From Hypericibacter adhaerens (GTDB taxonomy: Bacteria > Pseudomonadota > Alphaproteobacteria > Dongiales > Dongiaceae): a DNA stretch of 64,000 nt. Below are positions 25,796-35,500 of the stretch, in pieces. Below the pieces are notes generated by a model that was not told the DNA's origin, searched no databases, and saw only the letters and a program-made list of their open reading frames with translations. Both the position numbers and the translations under genes were made by a program. The stretch covers positions 186,001 through 250,000 of the forward strand of contig NZ_CP042582.1 in NCBI RefSeq assembly GCF_008728835.1, in the 5' to 3' direction. The number at the start of each line of letters is the position of its first letter. The first letter of the stretch is position 1.

Positions 25796-26821
25796 CTAGG
25801 CCGCCGGCACGCCGGAGGTCGTCGAATATTCGAAATGCAGCACCTCGCCCGGATGGACCAGCGGATAGATCGCATGGGCGGCCGAGGCCGCCTCGGCGAA
25901 GCCCGACAGGATCAGCTTCAGCTTGCCCGGATAATGCGCGATATCGCCGATGGCGAAGATGCCGGCGCGACTGGTGGCGCAGGTCGCGGGATCGACCAGG
26001 ATATGGTTGTGCTCGAGATTGAGGCCCCATTGCGCGATCGGCCCCAGATTCATCGAGAGCCCGAAGAAGGGCAGCAGCGCATCGGCCGGCAGGCTGCGCG
26101 TCTGCCCGTCGAGCGTGGAGACGATGACGGCGCTGATCTGGCCGTTGCTGCCTTCGAGGTCCGCGAGCTGGTAGGGCACCACCATCTCGACCTTGCCGGT
26201 CTTCACCAGCGCCTCCATGCGCGCCACGCTCTCCGGTGCCGCGCGGAATTTCGGCCGGCGATGGATCACATAGACATGCGCGGCTAGATCGGCCAGCGAC
26301 AGCACCCAGTCGAGCGCCGAATCGCCGCCGCCCGCGATCACGATGCGCTTGCCGCGGAAATCCTCGCGCCGCTTGACGAGGTAATGGACGCTCTTGCCTT
26401 CATAAGCCTCGATCCCCTCGAGCGGCGGCCGGTTGGGCCCGAAGGCGCCGACGCCGGCCGCGACGATGACGGCGCGCGCATCGACCGTGACGCCGTTCGC
26501 ATTGCCGACGAGGAAGCGGTCGCCGTGCGATTCGACGCGCGTGACGGCGTGGCCCAGATGGTAGACCGGCTTGAAGGGGGCGGCCTGCGCCTCGAGCTGG
26601 CGCACCAGCTCGGCGGCATCGATCCTGGGATGGCCGGGGATGTCGTAGATCGGCTTTTCCGGATAGAGCGCGCTGCACTGGCCGCCTGCCATGTCGAGCG
26701 CGTCCAGCACATGCGCCTTCATCTTCAGCATCCCGCATTCGAACACGGCGAAGAGCCCCACGGGGCCGGCGCCGATGATCGCGACGTCCGTCTGATGCGT
26801 GGCATTGCTGGTCATGGGCAT
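25796..26821 (-). CDS. Ferredoxin/flavodoxin-NADP+ reductase, thioredoxin-reductase-like type
   Basis: The 341-residue flavoprotein has VAIIGAGPVGLFAVFECGM (FAD loop), GGQCSALYPEKPIYDIPG and VIAGGGDSALDW (NADPH loop). It ends with AIGDIAHYPGKLKLILSGF. It lacks the redox CxxC of true thioredoxin reductases, which fits the YumC/TrxR-like ferredoxin-NADP reductases. The start at 26821 follows GGAGA at five bases; the ATG at 26815 is an alternative. It precedes lysR by 15 bases and might couple NADPH to ferredoxin or a flavin partner for the neighbouring redox enzymes, which is inference. Confidence 0.88.
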   Translation of the reverse strand: MPMTSNATHQTDVAIIGAGPVGLFAVFECGMLKMKAHVLDALDMAGGQCSALYPEKPIYDIPGHPRIDAAELVRQLEAQAAPFKPVYHLGHAVTRVESHGDRFLVGNANGVTVDARAVIVAAGVGAFGPNRPPLEGIEAYEGKSVHYLVKRREDFRGKRIVIAGGGDSALDWVLSLADLAAHVYVIHRRPKFRAAPESVARMEALVKTGKVEMVVPYQLADLEGSNGQISAVIVSTLDGQTRSLPADALLPFFGLSMNLGPIAQWGLNLEHNHILVDPATCATSRAGIFAIGDIAHYPGKLKLILSGFAEAASAAHAIYPLVHPGEVLHFEYSTTSGVPAA

Positions 26822-27048
26822 GGATCTCCGGAACTGACGGTCGTGAAGGCAAAGGAGGCCGGCCGGGCGGCTGGCCGGGCTGCCGGTCGCCCGGGAACAT
26901 GAAGGCCGATTTCGTCCCTGGCAAGCATGCCCGTTGCGATCCCATCGGGCTCGATTCGGCCGATTCGCGAGATCCCAGGCCCCGTCCGCCAGCCTTGGCG
27001 GGCCGGCCGTTGCGCCGTTCCCGGCCGCTCGGCTACAACCCATCCGGC

Positions 27049-27537
27049 ATGACCGATTCCGCCGCGCCCCTCCCTGTCCGGTCCCTGTTCCTGCCCGACG
27101 AAGCCGCGACCGAGCGGCTGGGTGCCCGCCTGGCCGCAGCTCTGGCGCCGCGCGACCTGGTGGCCCTGTCGGGCGATCTCGGCACCGGCAAGACCTGCCT
27201 CGCCCGCGCGGTGATCGCCGGCCTGATGGGCGGCCCGGAGGAGGTCCCGAGCCCGACCTTCACCCTGGTCCAGACCTATGAGACGCCCAGGGGACCCCTC
27301 TGGCATTTCGACCTCTATCGCCTGTCGGCGCCCGACGAGGTCTGGGAGCTGGGCTTCGAGGAGGCGCTGGCCGAGGGCATCTCGCTGATCGAATGGCCGG
27401 AGCGGCTGGGACGGCTGCTGCCGGCGGTGCGGCTCGACCTGGGGCTTCGCTTCGCGGCGGAGCCGGGCGCCCGTCATGCCGACCTTGTCGGCCATGGCGC
27501 CGCCTGGGCCGGCCGTCTCGACCGGATCGCGGCGTGA
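27049..27537 (+). CDS. tsaE: tRNA threonylcarbamoyladenosine biosynthesis ATPase TsaE
   Basis: TsaE is the ATPase that supports t6A formation at tRNA position 37 with TsaB, TsaC and TsaD. The 162-residue protein has Walker A SGDLGTGKTCLAR and VPSPTFTLVQTYE. HFDLYRL and ISLIEWPERLG follow, all family features. The ATG at 27049 gives the usual N-terminus; upstream in-frame sequence is low-complexity. It opens the conserved run tsaE-amgK-murU-addB-addA-trxA. In related genomes this run often follows divL closely; here the accessory block separates them. Confidence 0.95.
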   Translation: MTDSAAPLPVRSLFLPDEAATERLGARLAAALAPRDLVALSGDLGTGKTCLARAVIAGLMGGPEEVPSPTFTLVQTYETPRGPLWHFDLYRLSAPDEVWELGFEEALAEGISLIEWPERLGRLLPAVRLDLGLRFAAEPGARHADLVGHGAAWAGRLDRIAA

Positions 27538-27559
27538 CGGCGGACGCCTGCGGCAGGCC

Positions 27560-28582
27560 ATGACAACCCTCAAGCTCCACGAGCAGCCCGAGCGCGTCGC
27601 CAAGCGCGATGAATTCCTGAAGCAGGCGGGCTGGGGCACGGCCCAGCGCCGGCTGCTGGCGGGCGACGCCTCCTTCCGCCGCTATGACCGGCTGACCCTG
27701 GGCCAGCGCACGGCGGTACTCATGGACGCGCCGCCGCCGCACGAGGATGTGCGGCCTTTCACGGCCGTGCGCGGGATCCTGGGCGGGCTCGGCCTGTCGG
27801 CGCCCGCGCTCTATGCCGGCGACGAGGCGGAAGGCTTCCTGTTGCTCGAGGATCTGGGGGACGACACCTATACCCGCCTGCTCCAGCGCGGCACCGACGA
27901 GCCGATGCTCTATCGCCTGGCGGTGGACGTGCTGGTCGAGCTGACGCGGAACATCGGGCCTGCGGATCTCAGATCGCTGCCGGCGCTCGACGATGCCCGC
28001 GCCCTCGACGAGGTCTCGCGCCTGACCGAATGGTGGTGGCCGGCCGCCATGGGCGCGCCGATCCCGTCTGCGGTGCTGGAGGAATATCGCGCGGCCTGGC
28101 GGGCGGTGCTGCCGCGCGGGAGGCAGGCGCCGGAATCGATCGGACTCTTCGATTATCACGTCGACAACCTGCTCTGGCTGCCGCGGCGCCAGGGTGTGGC
28201 CGCCTGCGGCCTGCTCGATTTCCAGGATGCGGTGCGCGTGCCGGCGGGCTTCGACCTGATGTCGCTGCTGCAGGATGCCAGGCGCGACCTTCAGCCCGGG
28301 CTCGAGCCGGAACTCTATGAGCGGTTCCTCGCTGGGCTTCCCAAGCTCGATCGCGCGAGCTTCGCCGACGCCTTCGCCGTGTTCGGCGCCGAGCGCCATT
28401 CGCGCATCATCGGCACCTTCGTGCGGCTGTGGAAGCGCGACGGCAAGCCGGGCTATCTGGTGCATCTGCCGCGCGTCTGGCGTCAGCTCGAGAGCGCGCT
28501 CGCCGCACCCGCCATGGCGCCGCTCAAGAGCTGGTTCGACCGCCATGTGCCGCGCGAGAAGCGCGGCGCGATCTCTCCTTAA
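27560..28582 (+). CDS. amgK: N-acetylmuramate/N-acetylglucosamine kinase AmgK
   Basis: AmgK phosphorylates MurNAc at the anomeric carbon, the first step of the cell-wall recycling shortcut to UDP-MurNAc. The 340-residue protein has an aminoglycoside-phosphotransferase fold. LLAGDASFRRYDRL and LLLEDLGDDTY lie in the N-lobe. The catalytic loop is LFDYHVDNLLWL and the metal-binding segment is GLLDFQDAVR. The murU gene follows 21 bases later, giving the complete AmgK-MurU pair. That pathway bypasses de novo MurA, the fosfomycin target. Confidence 0.9.
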   Translation: MTTLKLHEQPERVAKRDEFLKQAGWGTAQRRLLAGDASFRRYDRLTLGQRTAVLMDAPPPHEDVRPFTAVRGILGGLGLSAPALYAGDEAEGFLLLEDLGDDTYTRLLQRGTDEPMLYRLAVDVLVELTRNIGPADLRSLPALDDARALDEVSRLTEWWWPAAMGAPIPSAVLEEYRAAWRAVLPRGRQAPESIGLFDYHVDNLLWLPRRQGVAACGLLDFQDAVRVPAGFDLMSLLQDARRDLQPGLEPELYERFLAGLPKLDRASFADAFAVFGAERHSRIIGTFVRLWKRDGKPGYLVHLPRVWRQLESALAAPAMAPLKSWFDRHVPREKRGAISP

Positions 28583-28603
28583 AGTCACCGGAACATCTGA
28601 CGA

Positions 28604-29329
28604 ATGACATTTCCCGATACCGCGATGGTCCTGGCCGCGGGCTTCGGCAAGCGGCTCAGGCCCTTGACCGAGGAGACGCCGAAGCCGCTGGTGAAGGTGG
28701 CGGGCCGCCCCCTGATCGATTGGGTGCTGGACCGCCTCGCCGAAGGCGGGGTGAAGCGCGCGGTCGTGAACACCCATTGGCTGGGCGAGCGCATCGTCGA
28801 GCATCTGGCCGATCGCAAAGCGCCCGAGATCCTCTATTCGCACGAGGAGGAGATCCTCGAGACCGGCGGCGGCATCAAGAAGGCGCTGCCGCTCTTGGGC
28901 AAGGGCCCGTTCTTCTCGGTCAACGCCAAGATCCTCTGGCTCGACGGCAAGACCAACGCGCTGCACCGTCTGGCCGAGGCCTGGGACGACGCGCGCATGG
29001 ATGCGCTCCTGCTGCTGCAGCCGACCGCGACCGCGGTCGGCTATGACGGGGTCGGCGATTTCGTGCTCGATCCCTTGGGCACCATCCGCCGCCGCAAGGA
29101 ACGGGAGGTGGCGCCCTTCCTCTTCTCGGGCATCCAGCTCCTGCATCCGCGGCTGTTCGAGGGCTCGCCCGACGGCTTCTTCTCGCTCAATCTCCTCTAC
29201 GACCGCGCGATCGAGGCCGGCCGCCTCCACGGCCTGCGCCATGACGGCGAGTGGTATCATGTGAGCACGCCGCGCCAGCTCACCGAGGTGGAGGAGCGCC
29301 TGGCCGAGGTGGGGTTCTGGCGGCGGTAG
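28604..29329 (+). CDS. murU: N-acetylmuramate-1-phosphate uridylyltransferase MurU
   Basis: MurU makes UDP-MurNAc from MurNAc-1-phosphate and UTP. The 241-residue nucleotidyltransferase has the signature MVLAAGFGKRLRPLTEETPK at its N-terminus and LVKVAGRPLIDW. ETGGGIKKALPLLG and the metal-binding stretch FFSVNAKILWLD follow. In most relatives the last reads VNGD or VNSD; here it is VNAK, with the Asp four residues later. It lies directly after amgK and probably shares its transcript. Confidence 0.9.
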   Translation: MTFPDTAMVLAAGFGKRLRPLTEETPKPLVKVAGRPLIDWVLDRLAEGGVKRAVVNTHWLGERIVEHLADRKAPEILYSHEEEILETGGGIKKALPLLGKGPFFSVNAKILWLDGKTNALHRLAEAWDDARMDALLLLQPTATAVGYDGVGDFVLDPLGTIRRRKEREVAPFLFSGIQLLHPRLFEGSPDGFFSLNLLYDRAIEAGRLHGLRHDGEWYHVSTPRQLTEVEERLAEVGFWRR

Positions 29330-29342
29330 AACTCGATTCAAA

Positions 29343-29483
29343 CCCCTCCCCCCTTGAGGGGGAGGTTAGGGTGGGGGGTGATCGAAGGACACGATGCTGC
29401 AAGAACTTCCCGCCACGCGAATGCCGTCAGCGCCGAATCCGTGGCTACCCCCCACCCCAACCTCCCCCTCAAGGGGGGAGGAG
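29343..29483. repeat. GC-rich palindromic doublet, copy 3 (TTGAGGGGG subtype)
   Basis: The left palindrome is CCCCCTTGAGGGGGAGG followed by TTAGGGTGGGGGG. The right half is the mirror: CCCCCCACCCCAACC then TCCCCCTCAAGGGGGGAGG. The 75-base spacer differs from copies 1, 2 and 7. Copy 5 (41231) has the same ends with another spacer. It ends 17 bases before the addB start. Confidence 0.85.
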
Positions 29484-29500
29484 AAGTAAGGACGGAGGTC

Positions 29501-32500
29501 GTGGCAACGACAAGTCCGACTCCTGTCGCCGGCCGGGTCTTCTCGATTCCGGCGGGGGTGCCGTTTCTCGATGCGCTGGCGCGCCGGCTGCTCGAGGAGA
29601 CGGCGGACGACGCGCTGGCGCTCGGGCGCTATCGCATCCTGCTGCCGACCCGCCGCGCCTGCCGCGCGCTGCAGGAGACCTTCCTGCGGCTGCGCGAGGG
29701 CCGGCCGCTGCTGCTGCCGCAGCTGACACCGCTCGGCGATATCGACGAGGAGGAGCTGGCGCTGGCCGCCGAGGCGGAGGCGCCGGGTGCGGGCCTCGAC
29801 CTGCCGCCGGCCATGCCGCCCTTGATGCGCCAGCTCATGCTCGCGCGCCTCGTGGCGCACGCGGCCGAAGCGCGCAAGGAGCCGATGTCGGCCGACCGCG
29901 CGGCGCTTCTGGCCGGCGAGCTGGCGCGGCTGGTCGACCAGGTCGCGACCGAGCGCCTTTCCTTCGAGCGCTTGTCCGAGATCGTGCCGGGCGAGCTGGC
30001 GCGCCACTGGCAGCTCACGGTCGAGTTTCTCGAGATCGTCACCAAGGCCTGGCCGAAGATCGAGAAGCAGGCTGGTGCCGTGGGTGCCGCCGAGCGGCGC
30101 AACCGTCTGCTCGAGCGCCAGGCGGAAGCCTGGCGCCGGTCGCCGCCGGATGGCCCGGTGATCGCCGCCGGCTCGACCGGCTCGATCCCGGCCACGGCCG
30201 ATCTCATCGCCGCCGTGGCGCAATTGCCGCAAGGCCGCGTGCTGCTGCCGGGCCTGTGGCTCACCGGCAGCGATCTCTTCTGGCAGAAGGTCGAGGCCGA
30301 TCCCAGCCATCCGCAGCATGGGCTGGGGTTGCTGCTGCGCCATCTGGGCATCAAGCCCGCCGAGGTGCTCGCCTGGCCGGCGGGCGAGCCGCTCCCCGCC
30401 GTCGCGGCGCGCCAGTTCTTCCTCGCCCATGCGCTGGTGCCGGCCACGCTGTCCCATCGCTGGCGCGCCGGCGACGGCGATGACCCGGAGGCGGCGGCGA
30501 CAGCGGAAGCCATCGACGATCTGGGCGAGCGCGGCGATCTCGATCCCGGCTTGCGGCGGCTCGATTGCCCGGGGCAGGCCGAGGAGGCGCTGGCGATCGC
30601 CGTGATGCTGCGCGAGGCGGCGGAGCAGCCCGCCTTGCGCGCGGCGCTGGTGACGCCCGACCGGCGCCTCGCTCGTCGCGTCGCGGCCGAGCTCAAGCGC
30701 TGGTCGATCGAGATCGACGATTCGGCCGGCTCGCCGCTGACCGATTCGGCGCCGGGCGCCTATCTCCGCCTGGCGGCGCAATTGCCGCTCGACGCGGCGG
30801 CACCGGTGGCGCTGCTCGCGCTGCTGAAGCATCCGCTGGCGGCCGGCGGGCTGGCGCCCGGCCTCTTCCGCCAGCGCGTGCGCGCGCTCGAGCGCGCCGT
30901 GCTGCGCGGGCCCCGCCCGGCGCCGGGGTTCGACGGCTTGCGCCGCGCCGTCGCCGCGATCGACGACGATCATGCCGAGATGCGCGCGCTGCCGGGCTGG
31001 CTGGAGGAATTGGCGGCCAAGGCGAGGCCCTTCTTCGATCTGTCCGCGCGCCCCTCGGTTCCGCTCGCCGATCTGATCGAGGCCCATATCGCCTTCGCCG
31101 AGGCCCTGGCCGCCGACGACCGGGAAAGCGGTGCGGCCCGGCTCTGGTCCGGCGATGCCGGGGAGGCGGCGGCGACCTTCCTGACCGAGCTGCTCGCGGC
31201 GGCCCGGGATCACGAGGCCGTCGCCGGCGCCGACTATCCGGCCTTTCTCGACAGCCTCATGGCGGCACGTCAGGTGCGGCCCCGCTACGGCCGCCATCCG
31301 CGCCTCTTCATCTGGGGGCCGCTCGAAGCGCGCCTGCAGCAAGTCGACCTCATGATCCTGGGTGGGCTCAACGAGATGACCTGGCCCGCCACGCCGGCGC
31401 CCGATCCCTGGATGAGCCGGCCGATGCGCGAGGCCTTCGGCCTGCCGCCCGCGGAGCGCCGCATCGGCCTGTCCGCGCATGATTTCCAGCAGGCCTGCGG
31501 TGCCGCACGGGTCGTGCTGACGCGCGCGCGCAAGATCGACGGGACGCCGACCGTGCCCTCGCGCTGGCTGACGCGGCTCGATGCGCTGATGAAGGCGCGG
31601 GGGCTCGATCCCCAGCAGATGCAGGCGCCGGGCTGGATGGAATGGGCCGAGGCGCTGGACAGCCCGGACGGCCCGCCGCGGCCGGTGGTGCGCCCGCGGC
31701 CGACGCCGCCCGTCGCGGTCCGTCCCACCCAGCTCTCGGTCACGCAGATCGAGACCTGGATGCGCGATCCCTACGCGATCTATGCGCGCCATATCCTGAA
31801 GCTCGTGCGGCTGGAACCGATCGATGCGGCACCCGAAGCGGCCGAGCGTGGCACCATCATCCATGCCGCGCTCGACAGCTTCATCAAGGCCCATCCCGGC
31901 CCGCTGCCGGAGAACGCGCTGGCGACATTGCTCGGGCATGGCCGTGACGCGTTCGGCGCCTGGCTCGACCGGCCGTCGGTCTGGGCCTTCTGGTGGCCGC
32001 GCTTCGAGCGCATCGCCGCCTGGTTCCTGGAGCAGCGCCGCGAGGAGCTGGCGGAGGTCGAGCGGTCGCTGGCCGAGCTCAAAGGCAAGATCGAGATCGA
32101 CGCCCACGGCCATCCCTTCACCCTCACCGCCAAGGCCGATCGCATCGACCGGCTCAAGGGCGGCGGGCTCGGCATCATCGACTACAAGACGGGCGCCATC
32201 CCGACACCCAAGGAAGTCGTCGCCGGCTACGCGCCGCAGCTGCCGCTGGAGGCCGCGATCGCGGTCCAGGAAGGATTCGGCGCGCTGGGCGATCGCAGGA
32301 TCCGGCGCTTGGCCTATTGGCGGCTGTCGGGCGGCGATCCCGCCGGCATCATTGGGCTTGCCGGCGGCAAGGAGGCCGAACCGGAGGCGCTGGCCGTGAG
32401 GGCGCTCGAGCGGTTGCGCCGCCTGATCCAGACCTTCGCCGATCCGGCCACACCCTATCTGTCCGAGCCTCATCCCGAATATGCGCCGCGCTTCAGCGAT

Positions 32501-32554
32501 TACGCGCATCTGGCGCGCATCGCCGAATGGTCGGTGGCGGGGGAAGGCGAATGA
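29501..32554 (+). CDS. addB: Double-strand break repair protein AddB
   Basis: AddB pairs with AddA to process DNA ends for recombination and respond to Chi. The 1017-residue protein has VFSIPAGVPFLDALARRL at the N-terminus and no Walker A there. It has the RecB-family nuclease core GLGIIDYKTGAIPTPKE near residue 890. The iron-sulfur cysteines known around the nuclease of Firmicute AddB are not seen. The start is uncertain: GTG 29501 is chosen because upstream in-frame codons lie in the palindromic repeat. Its stop overlaps the addA start (ATGA). Confidence 0.92.
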   Translation: MATTSPTPVAGRVFSIPAGVPFLDALARRLLEETADDALALGRYRILLPTRRACRALQETFLRLREGRPLLLPQLTPLGDIDEEELALAAEAEAPGAGLDLPPAMPPLMRQLMLARLVAHAAEARKEPMSADRAALLAGELARLVDQVATERLSFERLSEIVPGELARHWQLTVEFLEIVTKAWPKIEKQAGAVGAAERRNRLLERQAEAWRRSPPDGPVIAAGSTGSIPATADLIAAVAQLPQGRVLLPGLWLTGSDLFWQKVEADPSHPQHGLGLLLRHLGIKPAEVLAWPAGEPLPAVAARQFFLAHALVPATLSHRWRAGDGDDPEAAATAEAIDDLGERGDLDPGLRRLDCPGQAEEALAIAVMLREAAEQPALRAALVTPDRRLARRVAAELKRWSIEIDDSAGSPLTDSAPGAYLRLAAQLPLDAAAPVALLALLKHPLAAGGLAPGLFRQRVRALERAVLRGPRPAPGFDGLRRAVAAIDDDHAEMRALPGWLEELAAKARPFFDLSARPSVPLADLIEAHIAFAEALAADDRESGAARLWSGDAGEAAATFLTELLAAARDHEAVAGADYPAFLDSLMAARQVRPRYGRHPRLFIWGPLEARLQQVDLMILGGLNEMTWPATPAPDPWMSRPMREAFGLPPAERRIGLSAHDFQQACGAARVVLTRARKIDGTPTVPSRWLTRLDALMKARGLDPQQMQAPGWMEWAEALDSPDGPPRPVVRPRPTPPVAVRPTQLSVTQIETWMRDPYAIYARHILKLVRLEPIDAAPEAAERGTIIHAALDSFIKAHPGPLPENALATLLGHGRDAFGAWLDRPSVWAFWWPRFERIAAWFLEQRREELAEVERSLAELKGKIEIDAHGHPFTLTAKADRIDRLKGGGLGIIDYKTGAIPTPKEVVAGYAPQLPLEAAIAVQEGFGALGDRRIRRLAYWRLSGGDPAGIIGLAGGKEAEPEALAVRALERLRRLIQTFADPATPYLSEPHPEYAPRFSDYAHLARIAEWSVAGEGE

Positions 32555-35500
32555 GCCGCGGCGACACGAAGGCCCTCGATCCGGTGGCGCTCGCCACCAC
32601 GGCGCAGCGCCGCGCGGCCGATCCGTCGCATTCGGCCTGGGTCAGCGCGTCGGCGGGCAGCGGCAAGACCAAGCTCCTGGTCGACCGGCTGCTGCGGCTG
32701 ATGCTGGCCGGCGTGCCGCCGAACAAGATCCTCTGCCTGACCTATACGCGCGCGGCCGCGGCCGAGATGCGCAACCGTATCGACGCGACGCTCGCGGGCT
32801 GGGCGGCGGCCGACGTGAAGACGCTGCGCAAGGCGCTCGACGACCTGACACCCAATCTCGCCACCACCGGGCTGCAGGAAAAGGCGCGCCAGCTCTTCGC
32901 CACGCTGCTCGACGCGCCGGGCGGCATGCGGATCGAGACGATCCATGCCTTCTGCCAGTCGCTGCTGGCCCGCTTCCCGGTCGAGGCGGGGATCGCGCCG
33001 CATTTCCATGTGATCGAGGAGCGCGATGCGGAGGCCTTGCGCACCGAGCTGCGCGAGGAGGTGCTGGCCGAGGCCAAGGCGGGCCGCGATGCGGCGCTGG
33101 CCCGCGCGCTGGCGGACATCACCGAGCGCGTGGGCAGCGAGGCCGAGTTCGACGGGCTGATGCAGAAGCTCATGATGGAGCGCCGCCGGCTCGACGCGGT
33201 CGTGACCGGCACGGGCGGGCTGGGGGCCGCGATCAAGCGGTTGCGCCGGCGTCTCGGCGTCAAGCCCGACGAGACCCTGGCAACGATCCGTCGGGCGGCG
33301 GTGGCGGAAGGCACCTTCGACCGCGCCGGGCTGACGCGCGCGGCGCAGGCCTTGGCGCAAGGCGGGGTGAACGACCAGAAGTCCGCGCCGGACCTCGCCG
33401 CCTGGCTCTCGGGCGACGAGGCGGCACGGCTCGCGGCCTTCGAGAGCTATCTGGGTTGCTTCCTGACCGGCAAGGGCGAGCCGAAGAAGAGCGTGATCAG
33501 CAAGGGCGCCGAGAAGGCCTTTTCCGGCGCGGAGGCGGCGCTCAGGGCCGAGCAGGAACGGCTGCTGCCGGTCCTGCGCCGCCTCAAGGCGGCCGAGATC
33601 GCGACCGCGACCGAGGCGCTGCTGACGCTGGGCCGTGCCGTGCTGGCCGCCTATGCCGAGCGCAAGCGGGCCATGGCGGCGCTCGATTACGAGGACCTGA
33701 TCGCGCTCGCGCGCGACCTGCTGCGGCGGCCGGGCCTGGCGCCCTGGGTCCTCTACAAGCTCGACGGCGGCATCGACCATATCCTGATCGACGAGGCACA
33801 GGACACGAGCCCCGACCAGTGGGACATCGTGCAGGCGATCGCCGAGGAGTTCTTCACGGGTGCCGGTGCCGGCGACGACAGCCGCAAGCGCACCGTCTTC
33901 GCGGTCGGCGATGCCAAGCAGTCGATCTACAGCTTCCAGCGCGCCGATCCCGAAGGCTTCCAGCGCATGCGGGAATATTTCCGCGACAAGCTCGCGGCGG
34001 TCCGGGAGCAGCTGGTGGAGGAGCCGCTGCATGTCTCCTTCCGCTCGGTGCCGACGGTGCTGGCGGCCGTCGATACGGTGTTCGCCGATCCGGTTGCTGC
34101 TGCCGGCGTGGCGCCGCCGGGCGACGAGACGATCCGGCATGTCTCCGCGCGCCCCGGCCAGGCGGGACGGGTCGAGCTGTGGCCGCTCGCCGTCGAGATT
34201 CCGGGCGAGGAGATCGAGGAGGCGGCGCTCCCCGTGGCGCCGACCGAGATCGACCTGCCGCGCCTGCGCCTGGCGGAACGCGTCGCCGAGCGCATCGCCC
34301 AGTTGATCGATCGCGAGGCGCTGCCCTCGCGCGGGCGCAAGGTGCGGCCCGGCGACATCCTGGTGCTGGTGCGCCGCCGCAACGCCTTCGTCGACGAGCT
34401 GGTGCGCGCGCTCAAGCTCTGCCGGGTGCCGGTCGCCGGCGTCGACCGCCTGCGGCTCGGCGAACATATCGCCGTCATGGACCTGATCGCGCTGGGCCAG
34501 TTCCTGCTGATGCCGGAAGACGACCTGACGCTGGCCGTGATCCTGAAGAGCCCGCTCCTCGGCCTCTCCGAGGAGGCGCTGTTCGATCTGGCGCATGACC
34601 GCAAGGGCAAGAGCTTGTGGCGCGTGCTCGCCGACCGCGCCGGCGGCCATGCCGATTTCCAGGCGGCGCATGCCTTCCTCGCCGATCTCCTGGCGCGCGC
34701 AGACTACCTTCCGCCCTATGAGCTCTATGCCGAGGTGCTCGGGCCGCGCGAAGGCCGCCGGCGCTTCCTGCAGCGGCTCGGACCCGACGCGGCCGATCCG
34801 ATCGAGGAATTCCTGCGCCTGGCGCTCGATTACGGCCGCAGCCATCCGCCGTCGTTGCAGGGATTCCTCGCCTGGCTCGAGGCCGGCACGATCGAGATCA
34901 AGCGCGACCTGGATCAGGAGGGCGCCGGCGAGAGCGGCCCGGGCATGGTCCGCATCATGACGGTCCATGGCGCCAAGGGCCTCGAGGCGCCGATCGTGAT
35001 CCTGCCGGATACGGCGCAGGTGCCGAAGCAGACCGAACGGATTCTCTGGACCGGGGAGGCGGAGGAGGCCTTGCCGCTCTGGGTACGGCGCAAGGAGTTC
35101 GACGAGGATGTGGCGGGCGAGGCCCGCGCGCGGCTCGAGGCGAAGCAGGCCGACGAATATCGCCGCCTGCTCTATGTCGCGCTCACCCGGGCCGCCGACC
35201 GGCTCTATCTCTGCGGCTGGAAATCGAAGAACCAGAGCAAAGAGCTCGTCAGCTGGTACAAGCATTTCGAGGCCAGCCTCGGCGAGCGCGGCGCTGCCTT
35301 CGTCTTCCCGCCCCAGCAGGACGAGCCCGAGGGTTGGGAAGGAGAGGCGCGCCTGCTCGAGAGCGGCCAGAGCGCCGCACCCGACAAGGCGAGGGCGACG
35401 GCGGCGCTCGGCCGGCCGGCGATGCCCGCGCCGGATTGGCTGGCGCGGCCTGCCAGGCCCGAGCCGCTGCCCTGGCGGCCGGTGGCGCCCTCGCGGCCTG

